Shown one piece after another: positions 28,870-36,191 of a stretch of 36,191 nucleotides of DNA; the stretch's first letter is position 1; the number at the start of each line of letters is the position of its first letter. The stretch spans positions 1-36,191 of the forward strand of contig PLLV01000163.1 in assembly GCA_003142295.1 (NCBI GenBank), written 5' to 3'. Origin of the DNA: Syntrophaceae bacterium. GTDB lineage: Bacteria > Desulfobacterota > Syntrophia > Syntrophales > UBA2185. The position numbers and the translations under genes are program-made. The notes under the pieces are model-generated. The model was not told the DNA's origin. It ran no database searches and saw only the letters and a list, made by a program, of their open reading frames with translations.

Positions 28870-29355
28870 TTAGAAACCCGCTGGCACAGCATTTGAACCA
28901 CTTGCACACCCTGCCGGAAATCTGAAACCATCCTGTTGCGCAACATCAACGCTCTCCAGAAGATTTCTGTAACTGCGCGAAACTTGATCCGGCCACGTAA
29001 CCGTAACTGTAACGGTCCATGTATTTGTGGTACCGCCAACAGCGGTGATATTTGTGTTCACCGTATAGGTGGCATCCCCCCGCACCTCTGCCCCCAGGCC
29101 GCTGACGATGATATTTTGTACCGGCCTGTTCCCTAAGGGGACCACATTGCAGGGATTCGCGATCCATGCCTCCCGGAGTTCAAGCTCTCTATGCAGTATA
29201 CCGGCGCCCCTGCCCATGTAGTCTGACTTTCCTATGGTTCTCCACGCCGATGGCTGCATTGACAAGGTGGCCATAACGCCGACGGCGACCAGAAATATGG
29301 CGATAACCACCTCGATCAGGCCGATACCCCGGTTAGACAATAATAAACGTGACAT
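28870..29355 (-). CDS. pilV: PilV-like minor pilin
   Basis: MSRLLLSNRGIGLIEVVIAIFLVAVGVMATLSMQ: prepilin-type signal with PilV pattern. Confidence 0.86.
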   Translation of the reverse strand: MSRLLLSNRGIGLIEVVIAIFLVAVGVMATLSMQPSAWRTIGKSDYMGRGAGILHRELELREAWIANPCNVVPLGNRPVQNIIVSGLGAEVRGDATYTVNTNITAVGGTTNTWTVTVTVTWPDQVSRSYRNLLESVDVAQQDGFRFPAGCASGSNAVPAGF

Positions 29356-29818
29356 ACGTTCTTCCCGTCAAATTGACCGTAATTGTGGCCTGAGAGTTTC
29401 TGCTGTTCTGCAGAACAACGCCGTCGAGAACACCTCCCAGGGGTGATACGGTGCCTCTGGGGCTGAAAATAACCGTCTGCGACGCGCCTGGGCCGAATGT
29501 GGCACTGATGATTCTAATACCTGACCCGAACGATGAGGGGCGCTTGGTCGTCAGGTTGGTGACAACTGCGTTCACAACCGACTGTATCGTATAGCTGCCG
29601 GGTAAAGTAGTATCAAAAGCGATTTGATATGTAATGTTCTCGGAAACCGCTCTTTCCTTGAATATGGCAAAGTCAGAAACAATATCTCTCGCGGCAGTCC
29701 TGAGATTTCTGTTTAACGTATAATTGTGCAGCATCAATCCGCCGATGGCTGAAATGAATGCCAGCAGACAGACGACGATCATCAGCTCCACAAGCGTAAA
29801 TCCTTTGCGACGTTCCAT
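29333..29818 (-). CDS. FimT/GspH-like minor pilin
   Basis: MERRKGFTLVELMIVVCLLAFISAIGGLML prepilin signal; start ATG at 29818. Confidence 0.87.
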   Translation of the reverse strand: MERRKGFTLVELMIVVCLLAFISAIGGLMLHNYTLNRNLRTAARDIVSDFAIFKERAVSENITYQIAFDTTLPGSYTIQSVVNAVVTNLTTKRPSSFGSGIRIISATFGPGASQTVIFSPRGTVSPLGGVLDGVVLQNSRNSQATITVNLTGRTYVTFIIV

Positions 29819-29819
29819 A

Positions 29820-30629
29820 CTATTTCTTCCCGTCAATGAGGTCTAACAGTTCCGCCTCTGGTAAAGCCCCTATTTTGAGCCTGCCATCCGGTAGTATCAG
29901 TGAGGGCGTTCCCCCTATGCCGAGCGACTTGGCAAGCTTTATAGAATTTTCTATCTCATCAGTGGCGCACTCAGTCTTCGGTATCTCCCTCTTTTCGAAG
30001 TTATCCTCCAGCATCTTTACGGATTTGTTGCAGACGATGCTCTTTGCCTTCCAGTAAGCGTCCTTATGAAACTCTAAGGGCAAAAACTTGATATAAAATG
30101 CTATGTCCTTTCTTTTGGCTACGATCTGTTTCATCGTCTGGTGGAGCTGTCCGCAGAAGGGACAATCAGGGTCTGTGAATACCACTATTTTCTTCGAGGC
30201 ACCCTTCTCCCCCAGGACGAGGGCATCAGTCAGCGGAATCTTCGCTGTGTCGATCCTTTTCTTGTCCTGAATCCTTTGAATAGCCTCCACAGTCTTGTTG
30301 GTCATGGTAGACACTTCCACCAAAGAACCACCAAGGATGAGGTAGTTTTTGTCAGCGTCAAGATAAAAAATCCGCGTCTGCCCCATGATATCGATGACTA
30401 CCTCACAGACGCCCTTTATGGGACTTTCTGCGATGCTTATTACCTTCGCGTCAGGCACGTTGAGCTTCTTTAATATATCTCTTGCCTCTTCCCCGCCCAA
30501 GGCGATGCAGTCTTTCTTTACCCGGCTCTCTTCTGCTCCCCACGCGATGCCATATCCTGAAGGAGCGGAGGCAAAAAGCAATGCACACGATAGACATAAG
30601 AAAGCAGAGAATAAGCTTTTTCTTGTCAA
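29820..30629 (-). CDS. DsbC-family periplasmic thiol:disulfide isomerase (probable TTG start at 30629; ORF extends to 30710)
   Basis: Signal peptide KSLFSAFLCLSCALLFASA; DPDCPFCGQLHQTMKQI (CPFC active site), GTPSLILPDGR cis-Pro loop; AAAGGTGG precedes the TTG. Confidence 0.9.
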   Translation of the reverse strand: MTRKSLFSAFLCLSCALLFASAPSGYGIAWGAEESRVKKDCIALGGEEARDILKKLNVPDAKVISIAESPIKGVCEVVIDIMGQTRIFYLDADKNYLILGGSLVEVSTMTNKTVEAIQRIQDKKRIDTAKIPLTDALVLGEKGASKKIVVFTDPDCPFCGQLHQTMKQIVAKRKDIAFYIKFLPLEFHKDAYWKAKSIVCNKSVKMLEDNFEKREIPKTECATDEIENSIKLAKSLGIGGTPSLILPDGRLKIGALPEAELLDLIDGKK

Positions 30630-30819
30630 TGCGCCACCTTTCTTGCTATTTTTTTGACGCTTTTTTATCTCATATTTTCTGAGTGAAATCAAGAAATTCA
30701 TTCCCGGCAAACGCTGAATGGCGAAGCATATTTAATAATGTGGCAGGGTTCAGACGGTGCAGAGTGGCACCTCAGTAGAAGGGCTGCAGGTTACTTCATA
30801 ACAGAAGGTCATTTTAATC

Positions 30820-30913
30820 GTCCGGCAACCCTGCCGCCGTATCCTCTTTAAAAAAGGATTTAGGCCAGTGGCTTTACGTCCCGTCCTTTCGGACAGTTTG
30901 CCTTTATCAGGAC
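30820..30913 (-). ncRNA. Cyclic di-GMP class I (GEMM-I) riboswitch aptamer
   Basis: Minus strand reads GTCCTGATAAAGGCAAACTGTCCGAAAGGACGGGACGTAAAGCCACTGGCCTAAATCC...GGATACGGCGGCAGGGTTGCCGGAC: GGCAAAC, GAAA tetraloop hairpin, GGGACGYAAAGCC, GGCCTAAA tetraloop receptor, closing GTCC/GGAC. Confidence 0.94.
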
Positions 30914-31237
30914 TCTATTTATGATTTCAAAGATTCTATAATCTCTTCAAGGAATTCTTATATTCTCCCCTTCTATATTACCATATCGGCAACAAAAAAG
31001 AAGAGAAATCTTTAGTGTTTTTCCATATGTAAATTTAGAAGTGAATATCTATACAATGCAATCAACATGCCACTTAAGTTCACATACACGTCTGTGCGAT
31101 GGATAAGCTCTAACGCCTGTGATTACCATAAATTAGATTCGCCTCATCAGATCGAAGGGGAAAAACTTTTTTGGAATCTTACTAAGAATCGGTGATTTTG
31201 ACCAATTACATGTGTGAAATTCATCTGAAAATTAGCT

Positions 31238-31243
31238 TATAAT
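31238..31243 (+). promoter_or_regulatory. Possible -10 element (TATAAT) for the TPR-pepP operon
   Basis: Consensus TATAAT within the AT-rich divergent intergenic region; no good -35. Confidence 0.25.
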
Positions 31244-31368
31244 TACTGAGTTTTTTTCAATTAAACAGCGTGGATTTCTTGCTTGACACGTTATAGGTGC
31301 TGTGTTACAGCTCACACCTGTCCGGGCTGCTGCAGGAAAATTCGCTAAGATTCAAGATACATGAACAT

Positions 31369-32067
31369 ATGGACGATACTGCCATCAAAGAAAGAGAGGA
31401 GTTTCTTTCCATAGCGGAAGCCTATATAGATAAGAATCTGTATAAAGAGGCGGCGCATGTAGCCGAATCATGGCTAAAGCGTTATCCCATCGATGCCGAT
31501 GCGAATATTATCCGCTGCCACGCACTGCTTAAGATGGGGAATCTTGAAAAAGTCAGTGAAGTACTCGATGACCTGGAAACCAAAGTCCTTGAATTGTCGC
31601 GGATCTATCATCATGTCGGAGATCTTTGCCTGAATGCAGGACTCACAAAGGAGGCAATAAAATTTTATCGGAAATTTATATTTCTGAATCCCACTGTAGC
31701 GAGTGCAAAAGAAGTATACGAGAAGGTAAGTGACCTCGCAGCCGCCATAGATGACTCAGCCGCCGGAGGAGATGCGGATACGTATAGCCATACTGACCAA
31801 GTTGCACCTGATTTCTGTACCACAACCCTTGCTGAGCTGTACATCAGACAGGGTCACCTTGATATGGCTATCAATGTGCTCCGTGAGATACTCAAAAGAG
31901 AACCTGAAAACAGAATGGTGGCGGATAGGTTAAACGATGTCATGGCAATGCAACATGACGGCATCAGAGAAAAGACGTCTTTGCATATGGAACAAAATGA
32001 TGTCGTAATTAGAGAGCTTACAAGGTGGCTTGAAAATATCGACAGGTTAAGAAGCCATGCATCGTGA
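31369..32067 (+). CDS. Tetratricopeptide repeat protein
   Basis: TPR-like helices (LYKEAAHVAESWLKRYPIDADANIIRCHALLKMGNLEKVSEVL; LAELYIRQGHLDMAINVLREILKREPENRMVADRL). Start ATG 31369 preferred over 31297. Confidence 0.8.
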   Translation: MDDTAIKEREEFLSIAEAYIDKNLYKEAAHVAESWLKRYPIDADANIIRCHALLKMGNLEKVSEVLDDLETKVLELSRIYHHVGDLCLNAGLTKEAIKFYRKFIFLNPTVASAKEVYEKVSDLAAAIDDSAAGGDADTYSHTDQVAPDFCTTTLAELYIRQGHLDMAINVLREILKREPENRMVADRLNDVMAMQHDGIREKTSLHMEQNDVVIRELTRWLENIDRLRSHAS

Positions 32068-33151
32068 TTCTCCGGCACCTCCTGAGAGGATGGCAAGAGT
32101 AAGGGCTATGCTTCATGAACTTGATGTAGATGCTCTGCTTTTTCTTGATATGAAGAACGTACGCTATCTTACCGGTTTCACAGGCAGTGACGGGGCGCTC
32201 GTTATAGGAAATAAGCAAGAGATCCTCCTTGTTGACGGCCGCTATACTAATCAGGCAAGAAAGGAAGTTGAGGGGCCCCGTGTCTTCGAGTACAAAGACA
32301 AAGAAAAGATAGATGGAATCGCGGCGATCCTTTCAGACGGTAGTTTAAGATCCGTAGGGTTTGAATCGCAGGCGATGAATGTCAACACCTATTTGAACCT
32401 GACGGAAAAACTAGGCGGGTTGAAGTTGAACCCGATGTCCGACCAAATCGGTGCCCTCAGAGCCGTCAAAGACGAAAAAGAAATAGCATTTATTAAAAAA
32501 GCAGCGGAGATATCATGTGAGGCCCTTACTGCTGTTCGCGATCTCATAAGGCCGGGCGTAAGAGAGAAGGATATCGCTATAGAGTTGGATTTTCTGATGA
32601 GAAGACGTGGTGCAGAGCAAGTTTCCTTCCCTACTATTGTTGCGTCGGGAGCGAACTCAGCGCAACCCCACGCGCAACCGGGATCGCGGGCGATTGAAAA
32701 TGGCGATATGGTCATAGTAGATTGCGGCGCTGTATATTGTGGTTATCATTCTGATGAAACCTGCACATTTGCCGTCGGCTATAAAGATAAGAAACAGGAA
32801 GAGGCATACTCCCTGGTAAAGACCGCGCACGACCGGGCATTGGAGGCTGTCAAAGCCGGCATCCCTTGTGTGGAAATCGATCGCATTGCCAGAGAGTGCA
32901 TTGAGACTGGCAAGTTGGGCAAGTATTTCACGCATGGTACAGGCCACGGTGTCGGACTTGATGTTCACGAAGCGCCGCGGATAGCAAGCAATTCGGAAAT
33001 GGTCCTTGAGGCGGGAATGGTATTGACCGTAGAACCCGGTGTCTATATCCCTGACCTCTGGGGCGTCCGCATTGAAGATATGATATTGGTTAAAGAGGAA
33101 GGGTGTGAGGTCTTGACAAAAGTATCGAAGGACTTCACAGTGCTCCACTGA
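32057..33151 (+). CDS. Xaa-Pro peptidase (M24 family, PepP/PepQ-like)
   Basis: 364 aa; DALLFLDMKNVRYLTGFTGSDG, VDCGAVYCGYHSDETCTFAVG, FTHGTGHGVGLDVHEAPRI, LTVEPGVYIP. Confidence 0.95.
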   Translation: MHRDSPAPPERMARVRAMLHELDVDALLFLDMKNVRYLTGFTGSDGALVIGNKQEILLVDGRYTNQARKEVEGPRVFEYKDKEKIDGIAAILSDGSLRSVGFESQAMNVNTYLNLTEKLGGLKLNPMSDQIGALRAVKDEKEIAFIKKAAEISCEALTAVRDLIRPGVREKDIAIELDFLMRRRGAEQVSFPTIVASGANSAQPHAQPGSRAIENGDMVIVDCGAVYCGYHSDETCTFAVGYKDKKQEEAYSLVKTAHDRALEAVKAGIPCVEIDRIARECIETGKLGKYFTHGTGHGVGLDVHEAPRIASNSEMVLEAGMVLTVEPGVYIPDLWGVRIEDMILVKEEGCEVLTKVSKDFTVLH

Positions 33152-33197
33152 TTCTAAAAAAGGAATACAATAAATTCATGTATTAGGATGTCGTGAT

Positions 33198-33596
33198 ATG
33201 AAGGTATTTCCAGATGATCTTCTTTACAATAGGGAACACGCATGGGTAAGGGTAGAGGGTGAATTAGCTACCATCGGTATCACGGATTACGCCCAGGAAA
33301 AATTGGGAGAAATCCTCGCTATAGAACTGCCGGAAGTTGATTCTTATGTGGAGAGGGACGAACCATTCGGCACTATTGAATCTGCAAAGGGTGTTTTCGA
33401 GCTTATTTCACCCGTAAGCGGTGAGGTGGTAAATGTCAACGAAGACATATTGGACGACATCGGCATTATAAACAGTGACCCTCATGATACAGGATGGATG
33501 ATTACTCTGGAGATGTCGGATTCGGAAGAGCTTGATGATCTTCTGGACTCGAGGGAATACCATGACTTTGTGCTTAAAGAAGCGGAGAGTGACTGA
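33198..33596 (+). CDS. gcvH: Glycine cleavage system H protein
   Basis: 132 aa; EHAWVRVEGELATIGITDYAQEKLGEILAIELPEVDSYVERDEPFGTIESAKGVFELISPVSGEVV (lipoyl Lys in ESAK). Confidence 0.96.
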   Translation: MKVFPDDLLYNREHAWVRVEGELATIGITDYAQEKLGEILAIELPEVDSYVERDEPFGTIESAKGVFELISPVSGEVVNVNEDILDDIGIINSDPHDTGWMITLEMSDSEELDDLLDSREYHDFVLKEAESD

Positions 33597-33605
33597 CCCT
33601 GTTCC

Positions 33606-34451
33606 ATGATATGGAGATTAATTTCATTCAAGAGGTTGAATGCCTTTGAAAACATGGCCATTGACGAGGCCATATTTCGGGAAAATCAACGGACCGATAC
33701 ACCGCCTACCCTCAGATTTTACAGTTGGTCCCCTCCATCAGTGTCTCTGGGATATTTTCAGGCAACCTGGAAAGAGGTCAATGTCGAAGCGTGCAGACGA
33801 TATTCCGTAGATATCGTCCGGCGCCCAACGGGGGGGAAGGCTGTCCTTCATGAAAATGATCTGACCTATGCGGTAATAGCCAGTGAGCGTAATCCCCTCT
33901 TCCCGCCGGACATCTTAGGAACATACAAGGTCATCAGTGGCTGTATCGCCGGGGGACTGTCGGAACTTGGCATAGAAGCCGAGATGGAAGGTGACGGGAG
34001 GTCGTATCAGGACGATTCCCTGAAAGCTGCCTGTTTCTCGTCGCCGTCCCGATATGAGCTTCTGGTAAAAAAAAAGAAAATATGCGGCAGCGCTCAACTG
34101 AGGTCGAAGGGCGTCTTCCTTCAGCATGGCTCAATCCTGGTGGATTTTGACCCGCTCAAAACATGTGCCCTCCTGCTGCCTCAGCACGGCGACCGGAGTT
34201 GGCAAACCAAGAAGTTGCGCGGGTCCGTGACATCGATACATGAGCAAATCGGCGCGTCCGTGTCCGTGGAAAATATCTGCCATGCCATGAAAAAGAGTTT
34301 TGAAAAGAAGCTGGATATCGAGCTGGTGGAAGGATGTTTGACCGCTCACGAGGAGTCCTTGAAGTTACGGCTGATGAATGATAAATATATGAATGACAAA
34401 TGGAATATGGAAGGCAAGGTCGCTTCAGATGGATCTAAGAACTCTGATTAA
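33606..34451 (+). CDS. Lipoate-protein ligase A / octanoyltransferase family (LplA/LipM-like)
   Basis: 281 aa; NMAIDEAIFRENQRTDTPPTLRFYSWSPPSVSLGYFQ, VDIVRRPTGGKAVLHENDLTYAV, KICGSAQLRSKGVFLQHGSILVDFD. Confidence 0.93.
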   Translation: MIWRLISFKRLNAFENMAIDEAIFRENQRTDTPPTLRFYSWSPPSVSLGYFQATWKEVNVEACRRYSVDIVRRPTGGKAVLHENDLTYAVIASERNPLFPPDILGTYKVISGCIAGGLSELGIEAEMEGDGRSYQDDSLKAACFSSPSRYELLVKKKKICGSAQLRSKGVFLQHGSILVDFDPLKTCALLLPQHGDRSWQTKKLRGSVTSIHEQIGASVSVENICHAMKKSFEKKLDIELVEGCLTAHEESLKLRLMNDKYMNDKWNMEGKVASDGSKNSD

Positions 34452-35493
34452 GAAGGAAGTGCGCGAGCAGGAAGGCTATCGGGCCGACATCACGCCCTAT
34501 CGCACTAGAATGGATGCGAATGAGAGTCCCTTTTCGCTCCCCCCCCTGCTTAAGAAAAAATTGTTCAAAGAGATGAAAAACGTTTCCCTGAACAGATACC
34601 CGGAGCCGGGTGCGCCCCTGATCAGGAAACGCTTTGCCGAACACTATGGCGTAGCCGATAATATGATAATGATCGGTAACGGGTCTGATGAGCTTATTCA
34701 GATCCTCTGCACCGCTCTGGTAAATTCATCATCAGTCGTCATGGTTCCGGCGCCGACTTTTGTCATGTACAGGATTATCGCATCAAATTCCGGTCATGCA
34801 GTAGCAGAGGTGCCCCTCAATGCCTCTTTTGATTTAGACCTGTATGCAATGCTAAACCGGATCGCCAAAGATGCACCCGTCCTGACCTTTTTGAGTTACC
34901 CCAACAGTCCTACGTCAAATTGCTTCAGTGAAAAGGGTGTCGCGGCCATTGTTGAGGCATCAACAGGAATTGTGGTTGTGGATGAGGCATACGGCAGCTT
35001 CGCCGGAAAAACCTTGCTGCCTTTATTGAAGAAATATGACAACCTGGTTATCTTAAAGACCCTCTCTAAAGTGGGACTTGCAGCCATGAGGATAGGCTTC
35101 TTGATCGGCTCCCCGCTCCTCATCCATGAACTCGACAAGGTGAGGCTACCCTATAATATCAATACCCTTTCCCAGGTTGCTGCCGGGTTCTATTTGGACC
35201 ACATTGATACGTTTTTAGGTCAGACGAGGGAGATAATTGCAAGTCGGGAAGAACTCCTGAGCGCTCTTGGGAAGATTGCGGGTGTACATCCCTATCCTTC
35301 AGATGCAAATTTCATTTTTTTTAGTTGCGATTTTGATGCGGATAACATATACTCCATCTTAGCTCAGGAAGGGATTCTCATTAAGAATCTAAACTCTCCT
35401 GGGGTCTTGAAGAATTGCATGAGAGTAACGGTTGGTAACCGCGAAGAAAACCAAGAATTTTTGAAGGTATTAAAGAAAATCCTTTTAAAGTAA
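34429..35493 (+). CDS. hisC: Histidinol-phosphate aminotransferase
   Basis: RMDANESPFSLPP, NRYPEPGAPLIRKRFAEHYGV, GNGSDELIQILC, SYPNSPTSNCFSEKGV, VVDEAYGSFAG, LKTLSKVGLAAMRIGFLIG. Start ATG 34429. Confidence 0.95.
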   Translation: MDLRTLIKKEVREQEGYRADITPYRTRMDANESPFSLPPLLKKKLFKEMKNVSLNRYPEPGAPLIRKRFAEHYGVADNMIMIGNGSDELIQILCTALVNSSSVVMVPAPTFVMYRIIASNSGHAVAEVPLNASFDLDLYAMLNRIAKDAPVLTFLSYPNSPTSNCFSEKGVAAIVEASTGIVVVDEAYGSFAGKTLLPLLKKYDNLVILKTLSKVGLAAMRIGFLIGSPLLIHELDKVRLPYNINTLSQVAAGFYLDHIDTFLGQTREIIASREELLSALGKIAGVHPYPSDANFIFFSCDFDADNIYSILAQEGILIKNLNSPGVLKNCMRVTVGNREENQEFLKVLKKILLK

Positions 35494-35520
35494 GGAGTGT
35501 GGTCTAACATAAGGTAACAG

Positions 35521-35574
35521 AGGGTAGTTTACGGCAGAGGCGTAAATCGTCTAGTGCTGTACTGCCCTTTTTTT
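35521..35574 (+). terminator. Terminator (hisC end) / possible rpsU leader attenuator
   Basis: AGGGTAGT-tt-ACGGCA paired with TGCTGT-ACTGCCCT followed by seven T; an alternative internal hairpin TTTACG/CGTAAA uses the same 5' strand. Confidence 0.7.
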
Positions 35575-35647
35575 GTCCCCTTTTGGCTCAACATTTAAAG
35601 AATTTATATTTCGTTACTAAAAAAATTAAAAGAAAGGAAGGATTGTT

Positions 35648-35839
35648 TTGGAAGTAAAAGTATACGACAATGACATTGAAAAGGCCTTAAAAATCCTGAA
35701 GAATAAACTTTCAAAAAGCGGATTGTTTAAGGAGCTAAAGCTGCGGAGAGCCTATGAGAAGCCTTCTGTGAAGAGGAAACGCAAGGCCATCGAAGCTCGC
35801 AGACGTTATGCCAAGGTTCAGCGCCGCAGAAGTTACTGA
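35648..35839 (+). CDS. rpsU: 30S ribosomal protein S21 (TTG start)
   Basis: 63 aa; EVKVYDNDIEKALKILKNKLSKSGLFKELKLRRAYEKPSVKRKRKAIEARRRYAKVQRR; AGGAAGG RBS. Confidence 0.95.
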   Translation: MEVKVYDNDIEKALKILKNKLSKSGLFKELKLRRAYEKPSVKRKRKAIEARRRYAKVQRRRSY

Positions 35840-35875
35840 GAATTTCTTCAACAGTAAGGACCATGATCACCGAGG

Positions 35876-35910
35876 CCGGGGTCTCCTGCCAGATGCTCTA
35901 GGAGACCCGG
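35876..35910 (+). other. Strong hairpin between rpsU and the LOG-family gene
   Basis: CCGGGGTCTCCT...AGGAGACCCGG, stem of about 11 bp with a one-base bulge, loop GCCAGATGCTCT; no T-run after it. Confidence 0.55.
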
Positions 35911-35922
35911 AATGTACGCAAA

Positions 35923-36191
35923 ATGGATGAGAAACAATATTTGGTTGATGCCCTGTCGATAGAGGAATCATGGCGGATATTCCGCATCATGGCTGAATTT
36001 GTGGAAGCCATTGAAACCCTGTCCCATGTGAAAAACGGTGTCACCATTTTTGGATCCGCAAGAGTCGGGCCTGATGATCCATACTACAAGAAGGCGGAGT
36101 ATCTCGCCAGAAGGCTTGCCGAAAACGGCTTCAGTGTAATTACAGGAGGCGGCCCCGGCATCATGGAGGCAGCCAATAAGGGAGCGGCGGC
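35923..36191 (+). CDS. LOG-family protein (TIGR00730-like), 3'-truncated by window edge
   Basis: MDEKQYLVDALSIEESWRIFRIMAEFVEAIETLSHVKNGVTIFGSARVGPDDPYYKKAEYLARRLAENGFSVITGGGPGIMEAANKGAA. Confidence 0.9.
   Translation, partial: MDEKQYLVDALSIEESWRIFRIMAEFVEAIETLSHVKNGVTIFGSARVGPDDPYYKKAEYLARRLAENGFSVITGGGPGIMEAANKGAA

Noticed and set aside
31136-31150. CTGATGAGGCGAATC on the minus strand, resembling a hammerhead ribozyme core (CUGAUGA...GAA)
   Set aside because: No real stem II can form between CUGAUGA and GAA, and I found no matching stems I/III or cleavage triplet context; best explained as chance.
1-36191. CRISPR arrays, transposases, integrases, rRNA genes
   Set aside because: Looked for direct-repeat/spacer regularity and for DDE/tyrosine/serine recombinase motifs in the ORF list; none found.

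Overview
The window looks like one chromosomal stretch from a Deltaproteobacterium-like (Desulfobacterota/Syntrophus-like) anaerobe; the taxonomy is inferred from gene content only. In order it contains: (i) the 3' part of murA, then hisD and tRNA-Gly(CCC); (ii) a ~1.7 kb AT-rich/decayed islet with an AbiV-like HEPN protein and an internally deleted acyl-CoA dehydrogenase pseudogene, bracketed by the tRNA 3' end and an imperfect 20/22 copy of it; (iii) the translation/RNA operon rimP-nusA-infB-DUF503-rbfA-nrnA-truB-rpsO-pnp-M16 peptidase-dut, preceded by an attenuator-like leader; (iv) a DUF39/COG1900 homocysteine-biosynthesis-type gene; (v) a small XRE regulator, then ftsB-like, pilMNOPQ and a TPR lipoprotein; (vi) a convergent minor-pilin operon, dsbC-like/fimT/pilV/pilW/pilX/small secreted protein/pilY1, headed by a clear GEMM-I (c-di-GMP class I) riboswitch on the minus strand; (vii) a TPR protein, pepP/pepQ, gcvH, a lipoate ligase family gene, hisC, rpsU and a truncated LOG-family gene. 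The strongest points for follow-up are the c-di-GMP riboswitch with a possible alternative pairing ahead of the DsbC/minor pilin/PilY1 operon, and the AbiV islet that appears to have separated tRNA-Gly from its original terminator. All calls were made by reading the sequence; no database search was run.
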